Shown here: positions 17,847 to 27,645 of the stretch, one piece after another
Position numbering within the stretch: the first letter of the stretch is position 1
Layout: every line of letters begins with the position of its first letter
Assembly: GCF_003606345.3 (NCBI RefSeq)
Contig: NZ_CP031844.2
Location: 558,001 to 622,000 of the forward strand
Origin: Bartonella krasnovii
GTDB taxonomy: Bacteria > Pseudomonadota > Alphaproteobacteria > Rhizobiales > Rhizobiaceae
Direction: 5' to 3'
Length of the DNA stretch: 64,000 bases
Made by a program: the position numbers and the translations under genes
Notes under the pieces: generated by a model
What the model saw: only the letters and a program-made list of their open reading frames with translations
What the model was told of the DNA's origin: nothing
The model's database searches: none

Positions 17847-18887
17847 ATGGCAGAACGACTTAAAAAAAATTCTGCGTTGGTGGCGCGCACTGCATTATCA
17901 AGCACCACAAAGAAAGCATCAATAGCAGATTTTACAAAAGAGGAAGAAATTGATGCCTATCGTGAAATGCTTTTAATTCGCCGTTTTGAAGAAAAAGCAG
18001 GACAACTTTATGGTATGGGGCTTATTGGGGGATTTTGTCATCTTTATATTGGACAGGAAGCTGTTGTTATCGGAACATTAAAGGCAACAAAAGAAGGTGA
18101 TCAAGTTATTACGTCTTACCGTGACCATGGTCATATGTTAGCTGTTGGGATGAGCCCGCGGGGCGTCATGGCAGAATTAACGGGACGCCAAGGGGGATTT
18201 TCCAAAGGCAAAGGTGGCTCGATGCATATGTTCTCTAAAGAAAAGAATTTTTATGGGGGCCATGGTATTGTTGGTGCGCAGGTTCCCATAGGTTCAGGCT
18301 TGGCATTTTCGAATCAATATCTTGGTAAAGATAATGTGACATTGGTTTATTTTGGTGATGGCGCTGCAAATCAGGGGCAGGTTTACGAAAGTTTTAATAT
18401 GGCTTCACTTTGGAAGCTGCCCGTAGTTTATATTATTGAAAACAATCAGTATGCTATGGGAACATCCGTTTCACGTGCATCTGCAGAAACTGATTTTTCT
18501 CGCCGCGGTCTTTCTTTTGAAATTCCAGGCATTGTTGTTGACGGTATGGATGTTCGCTCCGTAAAAGGAGCTGCTGATGAAGCAATTTCTTGGGCTCGTT
18601 CAGGGAAAGGTCCGATCATTCTCGATATGCAGACCTATCGCTATCGTGGTCATTCCATGTCTGATCCAGCAAAATATCGCTCTAAAGAAGAAGTCCAAAA
18701 AATAAAAGAGGAACACGATCCGATTGATCAAGTAAAAAGTCGGATTCTTAAACAAAATTGGGCGAGCGAAGATGCTTTAAAATCGATTGAGAAAGAAGTC
18801 CGTGCAATTGTTGCTGACGCAGCAGATTTTGCACAAAGTGATCAAGAGCCAGATGCTTCTGAGCTCTATACTGATATTTTAGTTTGA
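17847..18887 (+). CDS. pdhA: Pyruvate dehydrogenase E1 component, alpha subunit
   Basis: A 346-residue subunit of the thiamine-dependent E1 of the pyruvate dehydrogenase complex, which decarboxylates pyruvate and passes the acetyl group to E2 lipoamide. The thiamine diphosphate motif is [17 protein letters not shown] through [10 protein letters not shown]. Phosphorylation-loop-like regions [16 protein letters not shown] and the N-terminal [21 protein letters not shown] are typical. A short Ala/Thr/Ser/Lys-rich N-terminal extension precedes the domain. AGGGAG lies before the ATG. It starts the pdhA-pdhB-pdhC cluster, with pdhB 16 bases downstream. Confidence 0.97.
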   Translation: MAERLKKNSALVARTALSSTTKKASIADFTKEEEIDAYREMLLIRRFEEKAGQLYGMGLIGGFCHLYIGQEAVVIGTLKATKEGDQVITSYRDHGHMLAVGMSPRGVMAELTGRQGGFSKGKGGSMHMFSKEKNFYGGHGIVGAQVPIGSGLAFSNQYLGKDNVTLVYFGDGAANQGQVYESFNMASLWKLPVVYIIENNQYAMGTSVSRASAETDFSRRGLSFEIPGIVVDGMDVRSVKGAADEAISWARSGKGPIILDMQTYRYRGHSMSDPAKYRSKEEVQKIKEEHDPIDQVKSRILKQNWASEDALKSIEKEVRAIVADAADFAQSDQEPDASELYTDILV

Positions 18888-18903
18888 TGCGAGGGAAGCA
18901 AGT

Positions 18904-20268
18904 ATGTCTATTGATATTTTGATGCCGGCGCTTTCGCCAACGATGGAAGAAGGTAAACTGTCTAAATGGCTCAAGAAAGAAGGTGATAAGGTTAGCTCTG
19001 GCGATGTTATTGCTGAAATTGAAACGGATAAGGCGACAATGGAAGTAGAGGCTGTTGATGAAGGTACTCTTGGTAAAATTTTTGTGCCTGAAGGCTCTGA
19101 AGGCGTAAAGGTTAACAGTGTTATTGCAGTTTTGTTAGAAGAAGGTGAGCGTGCTGAAGATATTTCACACCCTACCAATACAGCGCAAAAACCTGAAGTG
19201 TCCTCTCCTTCTCTTCCTTCATCAGTTCCCCAGTCTCTTGCTTTTGCTCCACCTCCTGATTTTGATATTCCAGCGGGAACAGAAATGGTGACAATGACAG
19301 TTCGTGAAGCGCTTAATCAGGCTTTGGCTGAAGAAATGCGGCGTGATGAAAAGGTTTTTCTCATGGGGGAAGAAGTTGCGCAATATCAAGGAGCCTATAA
19401 GGTTAGTCAAGGTTTGTTGGAAGAATTCGGGGAACGGCGCGTTATTGATACCCCAATTACAGAACATGGTTTTGCTGGACTGGCTGTTGGTGCAGCATTT
19501 GGAGGGTTACGTCCTGTTGTCGAGTTTATGACATTTAATTTTGCTATGCAGGCAATGGATCAAATTATTAACTCAGCAGCAAAGACGCGTTATATGTCTG
19601 GTGGACAAATGACAGCTCCTATGGTTTTCCGTGGTCCCAATGGCGCGGCTGCTCGTGTTGGGGCTCAACATTCTCAATGCTATGCTGCTTGGTATGGTCA
19701 TATTCCAGGTTTGAAAGTTGTTATGCCTTATAGTGCTGCAGATGCAAAAGGTTTGCTAAAAGCGGCTATTCGTGATGATAATCCTGTTATTTTTCTTGAA
19801 AATGAAATTTTGTATGGGCATCAATTTGAGGTACCTCAACTCGATGATTTTATTTTGCCTATTGGTCGGGCACGACTTCATAAGTCTGGACAAGATGTGA
19901 CGATTGTTGCCTGTGGGATTGGTATGCATTATGCTGTTCAAGCATTACCAGAAATTGAAAAACTTGGTATTGATGTTGAGTTAATTGATTTACGAACCAT
20001 TCGTCCGATGGATCTTCCGACAATTCTTTCTTCCGTTAAAAAGACGGGCCGTTTGGTAACAATTGAAGAGGGTTTTCCTCAGTCATCTGTAGGAACTGAA
20101 ATAGCAACGCGTGTTATGCAACAGGCTTTTGATTATCTTGATGCGCCAATTGCGACGATTTCTGGCAAAGATGTTCCGATGCCTTATGCTGCTAATCTTG
20201 AGAAGTTGGCTTTGCCTGATACTGCTGAAATTATTGAGGCCGTTAAGGCTGTGACGTACAGAGCATAA
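18904..20268 (+). CDS. pdhB: Pyruvate dehydrogenase E1 component, beta subunit with N-terminal lipoyl domain
   Basis: A 454-residue protein made of a lipoyl domain (about 1-80, lipoylatable Lys43 in [11 protein letters not shown]), a Ser/Pro linker (about 95-125), and the E1-beta thiamine-binding domain (about 130-454; [50 protein letters not shown]). The lipoyl fusion on E1-beta is known in alphaproteobacteria. The lipoyl domain is almost identical to that of the adjacent pdhC, including long runs of DNA. E1 acts with PdhA, PdhC and Lpd to make acetyl-CoA. The start has a GAGGGAAG site. Confidence 0.97.
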   Translation: MSIDILMPALSPTMEEGKLSKWLKKEGDKVSSGDVIAEIETDKATMEVEAVDEGTLGKIFVPEGSEGVKVNSVIAVLLEEGERAEDISHPTNTAQKPEVSSPSLPSSVPQSLAFAPPPDFDIPAGTEMVTMTVREALNQALAEEMRRDEKVFLMGEEVAQYQGAYKVSQGLLEEFGERRVIDTPITEHGFAGLAVGAAFGGLRPVVEFMTFNFAMQAMDQIINSAAKTRYMSGGQMTAPMVFRGPNGAAARVGAQHSQCYAAWYGHIPGLKVVMPYSAADAKGLLKAAIRDDNPVIFLENEILYGHQFEVPQLDDFILPIGRARLHKSGQDVTIVACGIGMHYAVQALPEIEKLGIDVELIDLRTIRPMDLPTILSSVKKTGRLVTIEEGFPQSSVGTEIATRVMQQAFDYLDAPIATISGKDVPMPYAANLEKLALPDTAEIIEAVKAVTYRA

Positions 20269-20282
20269 CGGAGGAAAGCACA

Positions 20283-21626
20283 ATGCCTATTAAAATTACA
20301 ATGCCAGCGCTTTCCCCTACGATGGAAGAGGGAAATTTAACAAAATGGAATATTAAGGAGGGTGATAAGGTTTCCTCTGGGGATGTTATTGCTGAAATTG
20401 AGACGGATAAAGCGACGATGGAAGTCGAGGCCGTTGATGAGGGGACAGTTGCCAAAATTGTTGTTCCTGCCGGAACACAAGGCGTTAAAGTGAATTCTTT
20501 GATTGTTGTTTTAGCAGAAGAAGGTGAAGATTTAACTGAAGCTGCAAAAGTTGCAGAAAAGACTTCTTCTTCTATAAGACAAGAACCAAAGGGCGAAAAA
20601 CAGGTAGATTCTTTGAAGCAGATGGACTCAAAGGGGACAAAGATGTCTCATGAATCATCCGCTCAGAAATTAATACAGCAAAATAAAGAGGGAACTCGTC
20701 TTTTTGCCTCTCCCTTAGCGCGGCGATTAGCTTCTCAGGCAGGTCTTGACTTATCCCTTATTTCTGGAAGTGGTCCTCGTGGACGTATTATCAAGCGCGA
20801 TGTGGAAAAAGCTATGAGCGGTGATATCTCTCAAGCTTCTTATTCGTCATCAATCAGCAAGTTGGCTGCAGCAGGTATGTCTGATAAACAGATATTACAA
20901 CTCTTTAAAGAGGGTGAATATACATTCACAGCTCATAATAATATGCGTAAAACAATCGCTAAACGTTTGGTTGAATCAAAGCAGACAGTGCCGCATTTTT
21001 ATGTAACGGTAGATTGTGAACTCGATGCATTATTGGAACTACGCGCGCAATTGAATGCTGCTGCACCCATGGTTGAGACGCAAGATGGCGCAAATCCCGC
21101 TTATAAGCTATCTGTTAATGATATGGTTATTAAAGCTGTAGCATTTTCTTTGAAAGCCGTTCCTGATGCGAATGTTTCTTGGCTTGAAGGAGGCATACTT
21201 CATCATAAGCACTGTGATGTTGGGGTTGCTGTTTCTGTTCCAGATGGATTAATTACCCCCATTATTCGCCATGCAGAGGAAAAGTCTTTATCGGTTATTT
21301 CTAATGAGATGAAAGATTATGCAAAGCGTGCACGTGAGCGCAAATTAAAAATGGAAGAATATCAGGGGGGAACAACAGCTGTATCGAATATGGGAATGTA
21401 TGGCGTGAAAAGTTTTTCTGCTATTCTTAATCCGCCGCATGCGACGATTTTTGCGGTTGGTGCAGGTGAGCAACGTGCTGTTGTTAAAAATGGTGCATTA
21501 GGAATTGCGAGCATCATGTCTGTTACACTTTCCGTTGATCATCGTGCTGTTGATGGTGCACTGGCAGCAGAGCTTGCACGGACTTTTAAGAAGATGATTG
21601 AAAATCCATTAGCAATGCTCATTTGA
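20283..21626 (+). CDS. pdhC: Pyruvate dehydrogenase E2, dihydrolipoamide acetyltransferase
   Basis: A 447-residue core subunit transferring acetyl from lipoamide to CoA. Domain order is a single lipoyl domain (1-80, Lys43), a charged linker, a peripheral E1/E3-binding domain (about 139-175; FASPLARRLASQAGLDL and GSGPRGRIIKRDVE), and the catalytic domain. The catalytic motif near the end is HRAVDG, with His420 and Asp424. Length is normal for the one-lipoyl alphaproteobacterial E2. GGAGG lies before the ATG, 14 bases after pdhB, so translation is probably coupled. Confidence 0.97.
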   Translation: MPIKITMPALSPTMEEGNLTKWNIKEGDKVSSGDVIAEIETDKATMEVEAVDEGTVAKIVVPAGTQGVKVNSLIVVLAEEGEDLTEAAKVAEKTSSSIRQEPKGEKQVDSLKQMDSKGTKMSHESSAQKLIQQNKEGTRLFASPLARRLASQAGLDLSLISGSGPRGRIIKRDVEKAMSGDISQASYSSSISKLAAAGMSDKQILQLFKEGEYTFTAHNNMRKTIAKRLVESKQTVPHFYVTVDCELDALLELRAQLNAAAPMVETQDGANPAYKLSVNDMVIKAVAFSLKAVPDANVSWLEGGILHHKHCDVGVAVSVPDGLITPIIRHAEEKSLSVISNEMKDYAKRARERKLKMEEYQGGTTAVSNMGMYGVKSFSAILNPPHATIFAVGAGEQRAVVKNGALGIASIMSVTLSVDHRAVDGALAAELARTFKKMIENPLAMLI

Positions 21627-21736
21627 GCTATCTTAAGTGCTTTACGTAAACTGTTTGTGTGCGTGGTATATGAATATGGTAAAAGCGGATTTAAAGAGTG
21701 TATATCCGTTTTGTGTATATCCATGGAGGGATTACT

Positions 21737-23197
21737 GTGGCGAATCTTTATGATATAATTGTAATTGGATCGGGACCTGGCGGATATGTAACCGCAATTC
21801 GTGCGGCACAATGTGGCTTTAAGACTGCAATTGTTGAACGTGAACATCTCGGTGGGATTTGCTTAAATTGGGGATGTATTCCAACAAAGGCCCTTTTGCG
21901 TTCAGCAGAAATAAAACATTTTTCTGAAAATGCAAAAAATTATGGTTTAAAGATAAACGGTTCAATTGAAGCCAATATCAAAGATGTTGTAGCACGTTCG
22001 CGTGCGGTTTCTGCGCGTTTAAATGCGGGTGTTGGTTTTTTGATGAAAAAAAACAAAATTGATATCATTTGGGGTGAAGCAAAACTAACGAAGGCCGCAA
22101 AGGCAAGCCAGCTTGCGGAAATTGTGGTTTCTTCATCCTCCAAACCGGTTATACAACCGCAAAATCCAATCCCTAAAGGGACATTAGGGAAGGGGACTTA
22201 TCAAGCAAAACACGTCATTATTGCAACGGGTGCACGTCCTCGTATCCTTCCTGGTATTGAGCCAGATGGAAAGCTCATTTGGACTTATTTTGAAGCGATG
22301 ATTCCCCCTACCATGCCAAAATCACTTTTGGTCATGGGGTCTGGAGCAATTGGCATTGAGTTTGCTTCCTTTTATCATGATATGGGAGCAGAGGTTACTG
22401 TTGTTGAAATGATGCCTCATATTATGCCGGCTGAAGATATTGAAATCTCCACATTCGCGCGTAAACAATTAGAGAAAAAAGGTATTCGTATTCTAAGCCA
22501 AGCAAAAGTAATAAAGGTTGAAAAAGCTACCGATTCTCTTACTGCGTATATTGATGTAAAAGGTAAAACAGAAGCGATTACAGCGGATCGATTGATTTCC
22601 GCTGTTGGAGTTCAGGGTAATATTGAAAATCTTGGATTGGAAGCATTAGGTATAAAAACGGATCGTGGGTGCATTGTAACCGATGAATGGAGTTGGACAG
22701 GTATAGAGGGTATCTATGCTATCGGTGATGTCGCTGGTCCACCTATGTTGGCGCATAAAGCAGAAGAAGAAGGTGTGATATGCGTTGAACGTCTCGCAGG
22801 GTTGAAGAATGTTCATCCGCTTGATAAGAAAAAAATTCCAGGCTGTACATATTGCACACCGCAAGTTGCATCTGTTGGTCTTTCTGAGAAAGCCGCAAAA
22901 GAAGCAGGGTATGATATACGTATTGGTCGTTATTCTTTTTCCGCAAATGGCAAGGCGATTGCTTTGGGTGAAGATCAGGGGTTAGTAAAAACGATTTTTG
23001 ATAAAAAAACAGGACAGCTTCTTGGCGCCCATATGGTAGGAGCTGAGGTAACAGAACTGATACAGGGGTTTGTTATTGCCATGAATCTTGAAACAACAGA
23101 GGAAGAATTGATGCATACTGTATTTCCCCATCCGACCTTATCGGAAATGATGAAAGAAAGTGTATTGGATGCTTATGGTCAAGTTTTAAACGCTTGA
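21737..23197 (+). CDS. lpd: Dihydrolipoyl dehydrogenase (E3)
   Basis: A 486-residue FAD enzyme that reoxidises dihydrolipoamide with NAD+ in the pyruvate dehydrogenase complex. The N-terminal FAD Rossmann motif is VIGSGPGGYVTA (about 9-20), the redox disulfide is Cys42-Cys47 in CLNWGC, and the NAD motif is MGSGAIGIEFASF. The FAD site AIGDVAGPPMLAHKAEEEG and the C-terminal His-Glu segment FPHPTLSEMMKE are present. I chose the GTG at 21737 because GGAGGG stands six bases before it. An earlier in-frame ATG at 21698 would add 13 unlikely residues. It follows pdhC by 110 bases. Confidence 0.97.
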   Translation: MANLYDIIVIGSGPGGYVTAIRAAQCGFKTAIVEREHLGGICLNWGCIPTKALLRSAEIKHFSENAKNYGLKINGSIEANIKDVVARSRAVSARLNAGVGFLMKKNKIDIIWGEAKLTKAAKASQLAEIVVSSSSKPVIQPQNPIPKGTLGKGTYQAKHVIIATGARPRILPGIEPDGKLIWTYFEAMIPPTMPKSLLVMGSGAIGIEFASFYHDMGAEVTVVEMMPHIMPAEDIEISTFARKQLEKKGIRILSQAKVIKVEKATDSLTAYIDVKGKTEAITADRLISAVGVQGNIENLGLEALGIKTDRGCIVTDEWSWTGIEGIYAIGDVAGPPMLAHKAEEEGVICVERLAGLKNVHPLDKKKIPGCTYCTPQVASVGLSEKAAKEAGYDIRIGRYSFSANGKAIALGEDQGLVKTIFDKKTGQLLGAHMVGAEVTELIQGFVIAMNLETTEEELMHTVFPHPTLSEMMKESVLDAYGQVLNA

Positions 23198-23265
23198 TGA
23201 TTGGGTTTGTGTGAAAGATCTTAAATTTTTTATTTCTCGTTCGTATTTATAAGGCAAAGGCTTAA

Positions 23266-24228
23266 ATGGTTACGGTTGTTGATAGAGTTACGAATAGACG
23301 TTTACGTCATCCTGAAAAGGCTCATCGTCCGGATACAAGCGTTCAGAAAAAGCCAGATTGGATCCGTGTAAAAGCGCCGACATCACCAATTTATAAGGAA
23401 ACGCATGGTATTGTACGTACCCATAAATTAGTAACCGTATGTGAAGAAGCAGGTTGTCCAAATATTGGTGAATGTTGGAGCAGGCGGCATGCCAGCTTTA
23501 TGATTTTGGGTGAAATATGTACGCGGGCATGTGCGTTTTGCAACGTTGCAACAGGTATCCCACTTGCTGTGGATGAGGATGAGCCAGAACGTGTAGCAGA
23601 TGCTGTTGCGCGAATGGAATTAAAACATGTCGTTATTACATCGGTTGATCGTGATGATCTTGCGGATGGTGGTGCTGAGCATTTTGCGAAAGTTATTTAC
23701 GCTATTCGTCGAAAGACTCCAAAGACAACAATTGAAGTTCTCACACCTGACTTTCGTCATAAGGATGGGGCTTTAGAAGTTGTTGTTGCTGCTAAACCTG
23801 ATGTTTTTAATCATAATTTAGAAACGGTTCCTTCTAAATATTTAAAGGTTCGTCCAGGAGCACGTTATTTTCATTCGATTCGTCTCTTACAACGCGTGAA
23901 AGAACTTGATCCGACAATCTTTACAAAATCAGGAATTATGGTTGGACTCGGAGAAGAACGAAACGAAATTCTTCAATTGATGGATGATTTGCGCTCTGCA
24001 GATGTTGATTTTATGACAATTGGGCAATATTTGCAGCCTACACGAAAACATCATCCGGTTATACGTTTTGTGCCTCCTGAAGAATTTGAGTCTTTTGCCA
24101 AAATTGGTAAAGTGAAGGGTTTTTTACATATGGCTTCCAATCCTCTGACGCGCTCATCTCATCACGCAGGCGATGATTTTGCAATTTTGCAAAAGGCACG
24201 TGATGAGAAATTTGCTTTACAGAGATAA
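23266..24228 (+). CDS. lipA: Lipoyl synthase
   Basis: A 320-residue radical SAM enzyme inserting two sulfurs into protein-bound octanoyl groups to make lipoyl cofactors. Both 4Fe-4S clusters are visible: the auxiliary cluster cysteines Cys59, Cys64 and Cys70 in [12 protein letters not shown], and the radical SAM CxxxCxxC cysteines Cys85, Cys89 and Cys92 in CTRACAFC. The C-terminal Arg-Ser-Ser-Tyr-like region, RSSHHA here, also fits. It sits straight after pdhABC-lpd, whose E1-beta and E2 need lipoate, so pathway and product are clustered. Confidence 0.97.
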   Translation: MVTVVDRVTNRRLRHPEKAHRPDTSVQKKPDWIRVKAPTSPIYKETHGIVRTHKLVTVCEEAGCPNIGECWSRRHASFMILGEICTRACAFCNVATGIPLAVDEDEPERVADAVARMELKHVVITSVDRDDLADGGAEHFAKVIYAIRRKTPKTTIEVLTPDFRHKDGALEVVVAAKPDVFNHNLETVPSKYLKVRPGARYFHSIRLLQRVKELDPTIFTKSGIMVGLGEERNEILQLMDDLRSADVDFMTIGQYLQPTRKHHPVIRFVPPEEFESFAKIGKVKGFLHMASNPLTRSSHHAGDDFAILQKARDEKFALQR

Positions 24229-24230
24229 TT

Positions 24231-24692
24231 ATGCCAACTTTTACAACACATCGGCGGATTGCTCACAGTGCTCGTGAAATGTTTGAACTTGTGTCAGATA
24301 TTGAACGTTATCCTGAGTTTTTACCCATGTGTGAGGCTTTAATAATACGTTCTCGCAAAGAATGTGACGAAAAGACATTGCTTCTTGCAGATATGACTGT
24401 CGGCTATAAGGTTATTCGAGAAACGTTTACAACCCAAGTTTTTCTTCAGCCAAAGAAAAGTTTGATAGAGGTTAATTATATTGATGGTCCATTTAAATAT
24501 CTTGAAAATCGTTGGGTTTTTCATAATATTGAAAATACCAATGCATGTAATGTAGAGTTTTTTATTGATTATGAATTTAAAAGTAAAATACTCGGACGCG
24601 TGATGGGCTCCATGTTTGATATTGCATTTCGTAAATTTACCGATGCTTTTGAAAAGCGTGCCTATCAGATTTATGGTTCTGCGATAACATGA
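24231..24692 (+). CDS. Coq10/RatA-type START-domain protein (ubiquinone-binding family)
   Basis: A 153-residue protein of the polyketide-cyclase/START-like superfamily, Coq10 branch. Typical features are the N-terminal AREMFELVSDIERYPEFLPMC, the central VGYKVIRETFTTQV strands, and DGPFKYLENRWVF before an amphipathic C-terminal helix (FDIAFRKFTDAFEKRA). In mitochondria and alphaproteobacteria the family supports ubiquinone function; the enterobacterial name RatA refers to a toxin-like effect on ribosomes. Its start is two bases after the lipA stop, so the two are probably co-translated. Confidence 0.88.
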   Translation: MPTFTTHRRIAHSAREMFELVSDIERYPEFLPMCEALIIRSRKECDEKTLLLADMTVGYKVIRETFTTQVFLQPKKSLIEVNYIDGPFKYLENRWVFHNIENTNACNVEFFIDYEFKSKILGRVMGSMFDIAFRKFTDAFEKRAYQIYGSAIT

Positions 24693-24901
24693 TCTATTCC
24701 GTTATTTTTTGACAATACCCATTGCTGCTTATGAAGGTGTAAAGATGAAAATCGATGTCCATTTTTATGATTTTTTTCTTTTTTAGCGCTACATCTTTTA
24801 AACAGAGAATCACAATATTATTAGACAAGGTATTGATTTATAATGATAGTTTAGTGCTATTTATATTGAATTAAACTTCTTAATACTATAGGCTGCACTC
24901 A

Positions 24902-24977
24902 TTTCAAACCTGTTTTATATTGAAGCAATCAAAACCACTCACTTGCACGTTACAAAGAAGGAAGTCGTGTGGATAAA
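24902..24977 (+). repeat. Dispersed repeat family 1, copy B (left arm of inverted pair)
   Basis: The sequence from TTTCAAACCTG to GTGTGGATAAA is, over about 53 bases, the near-perfect reverse complement of 25329-25382. The core is TGAAGCAATCAAAACCACTC followed by ACTTGCACGTTACAA. Related copies are at 6832 and 46026. Confidence 0.78.
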
Positions 24978-25152
24978 AACTATTAAAGACAAAAACACTT
25001 ATGCCTTTTATGAATCGTTTCAAGTGCTAAGGACTGTTATAATATTGGAAGCTGGAAAAGTGTGTGATGGTGTCGGCTTGCGTTACATATTCATGGGCTT
25101 TGCTTTAAAAAAATATCTTTTAGCGCAAGCTATACCTATTTCATGACAGGGA

Positions 25153-25230
25153 TCATAAATAGTATAAAGCCTCTATAAAAATGTATAAAATCTATCATGC
25201 ACCGCAATTTATAGTTATGAAAAAGTAAGC
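25153..25230 (+). repeat. Dispersed repeat family 2, copy 1
   Basis: It shares ATAAATAGTATAAA, then AATGTATAAA, TCTA and an ACCG block, in the same order as 39307-39380. It lies inside the inverted-repeat segment. The gap between the first two blocks differs in length between copies. Confidence 0.55.
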
Positions 25231-25315
25231 TTGCACTGTTAATTGATTATCCCTTAGCTGTTGAACATCTCTTGGCACTTCAGGGAGGTATAAATATTTA
25301 TTTTTTTAATAATTT

Positions 25316-25382
25316 TTTATCTGCATGGTTGTAACGTGCAAGCGAGTGGTTTTGATTGATTCATCATAAAACAGGACTGGAG
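25316..25382 (-). repeat. Dispersed repeat family 1, copy C (right arm of inverted pair)
   Basis: The block from TTGTAACGTGCAAG through GAGTGGTTTTGATTG to ATAAAACAGG is the reverse complement of copy B with only a few mismatches. The outer part towards TTTATC is shorter than in copy B. Confidence 0.78.
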
Positions 25383-25505
25383 ATAATCTTATGATATTCA
25401 GGTCTTTCATTTCTAAGTTAGGAGACAATAAATTATTTTTTCAAGATGTTTATAATTATGGACTCTAATGTAAAAAAAAGAGGATTTTGAAATTGGTATG
25501 GGAAT

Positions 25506-25994
25506 TCAGAGAAGTTGCTCCAGAATCATTTGAAAAGCATTTTCAACAGTTGCATGGCGGATAGCCTTGCGATCAAGATGACCAAAGTGCATTTCTTTGT
25601 GTAAGGGGGAGTGATTTTTGTAAGCAACAGCAAGGTGCACAAGTCCTACAGGTTTGTTCAGAGTTGCACCTCCTGGACCTGCAATCCCTGTTACAGAAAC
25701 CGCAATATCAGCTTGTGAATGTTTTAATCCACCTTCTGCCATTGCAAGAGCCACTTCTTTTGAAACGGCACCATAGTTTTTTATAAGCTCAGAATCTACT
25801 CCAACAAGGCGTGTTTTGGATTCATTTGAATAAACAACAAATCCACAATCGAGAACATCGGATGATCCTGCAATATTTGTGAGGCTTGCAGCAATGAGCC
25901 CCCCTGTACAAGACTCTACAGTTGCTAAAAGTAAACCTTTTTGGCGACAGGTATTCAGAACTTCATGCGCTTGTTTTTCACAAAAATATGTCAT
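25506..25994 (-). CDS. CinA C-terminal-domain protein (nicotinamide-nucleotide amidohydrolase, PncC type)
   Basis: A 162-residue stand-alone CinA C-terminal domain. In the PncC family this deamidates nicotinamide mononucleotide to nicotinate mononucleotide in pyridine nucleotide salvage. Family signatures are [35 protein letters not shown] and the [10 protein letters not shown] motif. Length is normal for the single-domain form. The ATG overlaps the ispDF stop in an ATGA, so translation is probably coupled. It is the last gene of the minus-strand ispDF-cinA unit. Whether it is active on NMN is inferred from the family. Confidence 0.9.
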   Translation of the reverse strand: MTYFCEKQAHEVLNTCRQKGLLLATVESCTGGLIAASLTNIAGSSDVLDCGFVVYSNESKTRLVGVDSELIKNYGAVSKEVALAMAEGGLKHSQADIAVSVTGIAGPGGATLNKPVGLVHLAVAYKNHSPLHKEMHFGHLDRKAIRHATVENAFQMILEQLL

Positions 25995-27181
25995 TTGGGA
26001 ATTTCTCCTGGATAAAGAATACTGGCTGTTGCCAAAGCCGCAATACCTTCACCACGACCAATAAATCCAAGCTTTTCATTCGTTGTTGCTTTAATAGAGA
26101 TTCGATCAGGTGAAATTGTGAGAATGCGCATAAGATTTTCCATCATTGTTTGGCGATAAGGACCAATTTTAGGTTCTTCAGCGATCAAGGTGATATCCAC
26201 ATTAGCAATACGACCACCCGCTTGTGTAACAATATCGAGAGCATGACGAAGAAAAGTTTCTGATGATACATTTTTCCATTGAGGATCAGAGGGAGGAAAA
26301 TGTGTACCGATATCTCCTGCACCTTGAGTTGCAAGAAGAGCATCTGTTAATGCATGAAGAGCAACATCTGCATCAGAATGTCCATTTAATTTTTTATGAA
26401 AAGGAATTTTTATACCACATAATATAAGACAATCCCCTTCTTCAAAAGAATGGACATCATAACCATTGCCAGTACGGATATCAGGAAACATTTGCATTTT
26501 TTTCTGGAGATATAAATGAGCGGTATCAAAATCCTTGTGCCATGTAATTTTTATATTATGAGGATCACCTAGAACAGTAAGCATAGGAATCCCAAACCAT
26601 TCGGCAATTGCACAATCATCAGTGAAGTCTTCTTTACAAACTTTTTTTGCTTGTTTATGGGCCGCTAAGATATGTTCAAAGGGAAAACATTGTGGTGTTT
26701 GTGCACTATAAAGATGGGTACGAGGAATTGTTTCTAAAACATGCTGATGATTGACGCGTTTAAGGGTATCAGAAATGGGGAGAACAGGAAGAACACCTTC
26801 TTGAGGCGTGATAGTGTTATGAATATTATCAAGAAGCTTCTTTTTGATAAAGGGACGTGCACCATCATGAATATGCACATATTGGGGATTGAATTTTTTA
26901 AGTGCCTGAAGTCCATGTAAGGTAGAGATTTGACGTGTATTGCCCCCTTCAACGATAATGAGGTGTTCTTTAAGTTCGGCGAGTGCTTGTTTACAGATTT
27001 GATGATCTTCTGGATGAATAACAAGAATAATTGTTGTGATAGCTGGATGCTGCAAAAAACAATGTACGGTATGATAAATAATCGGCTTTTGTCCTAGAAG
27101 CCGATATTGTTTTGGAATTTCATGGGGAGATCCTGCTCTTTCACCACGTCCAGCGGCTAATATGATTGCTGCAATAGAAAT
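25991..27181 (-). CDS. ispDF: Bifunctional IspD/IspF, probable ATT start
   Basis: A 396-residue fusion of 2-C-methyl-D-erythritol 4-phosphate cytidylyltransferase (IspD, about 1-225) and MECDP synthase (IspF, about 232-396), two steps of the MEP isoprenoid pathway. IspD has the nucleotide motif [14 protein letters not shown] at its start and [10 protein letters not shown]. IspF has the metal motif [13 protein letters not shown] and the [17 protein letters not shown] loop. No ATG, GTG or TTG lies before the IspD motif. An ATT at 27179-27181, six bases after AAGGAGA, gives [11 protein letters not shown]. The first in-frame TTG (27055) would delete the nucleotide-binding loop. The frame is open throughout. 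It overlaps cinA by four bases. Confidence 0.9.
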   Translation of the reverse strand: MSIAAIILAAGRGERAGSPHEIPKQYRLLGQKPIIYHTVHCFLQHPAITTIILVIHPEDHQICKQALAELKEHLIIVEGGNTRQISTLHGLQALKKFNPQYVHIHDGARPFIKKKLLDNIHNTITPQEGVLPVLPISDTLKRVNHQHVLETIPRTHLYSAQTPQCFPFEHILAAHKQAKKVCKEDFTDDCAIAEWFGIPMLTVLGDPHNIKITWHKDFDTAHLYLQKKMQMFPDIRTGNGYDVHSFEEGDCLILCGIKIPFHKKLNGHSDADVALHALTDALLATQGAGDIGTHFPPSDPQWKNVSSETFLRHALDIVTQAGGRIANVDITLIAEEPKIGPYRQTMMENLMRILTISPDRISIKATTNEKLGFIGRGEGIAALATASILYPGEIPK

Positions 27182-27187
27182 ACTGAA

Positions 27188-27194
27188 TCTCCTT
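27188..27194 (-). promoter_or_regulatory. Ribosome binding site deciding the ispDF start
   Basis: The minus strand reads AAGGAGA here, six bases before an ATT codon in frame with IspD. This is a near-consensus Shine-Dalgarno with ideal spacing and is the main reason to place the start at the ATT. Confidence 0.65.
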
Positions 27195-27213
27195 ATGTTA
27201 TAACTTTAGTTTA

Positions 27214-27645
27214 TTATTTATTAACTTTAAAATGATTTTGAAAGGATGGTCGTTGTAGATCAGCAAGGGATATCACGGATAACACCTCAAAAAAAGCATT
27301 TAATGCTTTGTGAAGTGCGGTATTCAAACCACAAAAATCAATCAATGGACAATTAGGTTCTGCATTATCAAAACATTCTGCGAGGGAAAAGTTATCTTCT
27401 GTTACTTTAAGAACATCAGCAACCGAAATCTCTTCTGCGGGTTTAGCTAACTTAACACCACCATTGCGTCCACGCACTGTTTGTATAAAACCTGCTTGAA
27501 CAAGCGGTTGAAGGATTTTAAATAAAAAAAGTTCTGAAACAGCGTATGTTTTAGCAATTTCTGGAACACGACTGAGTGATCCTTGATTATCTGCACAATA
27601 CATGAGCATTCGAAGAGCATAATTCGTTTGTTTTGTTAATCGCAT
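27214..27645 (-). CDS. rirA: Rrf2-family iron-responsive regulator RirA
   Basis: A 143-residue regulator. The Rrf2 winged helix is at the N-terminus (MRLTKQTNYALRMLMYCADN), with the recognition region SELFLFKILQPLVQAG and wing GRNGGVKLAKP. Three cysteines, Cys91, Cys99 and Cys105, have the spacing of the Fe-S cluster ligands of rhizobial RirA, which represses iron-uptake genes when iron is sufficient. Cys17 is extra. The start MRLTKQTNYA is the family standard. It is transcribed away from ntrY and towards ispDF, 33 bases upstream of the ispDF start. In other Rhizobiales dusB-ntrB-ntrC occupy this position. Confidence 0.9.
   Translation of the reverse strand: MRLTKQTNYALRMLMYCADNQGSLSRVPEIAKTYAVSELFLFKILQPLVQAGFIQTVRGRNGGVKLAKPAEEISVADVLKVTEDNFSLAECFDNAEPNCPLIDFCGLNTALHKALNAFFEVLSVISLADLQRPSFQNHFKVNK

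Larger units (their letters stand above)
24693..25505. other. Gene-poor spacer with an inverted-repeat segment
   Basis: The 813 bases hold no convincing gene. The segment 24902-25382 is bounded by inverted copies of repeat family 1, and a family 2 repeat lies inside it. An ORF at 24943-25146 (67 codons, starting at TTG) lies within the element, overlaps the left repeat and ends with a hydrophobic stretch; it has no recognised domain. Confidence 0.6.

Noticed and set aside
24943..25146. 67-codon ORF inside the inverted-repeat segment
   Set aside because: It starts with TTG inside the repeat arm and has no recognised domain; treated as chance unless conserved.
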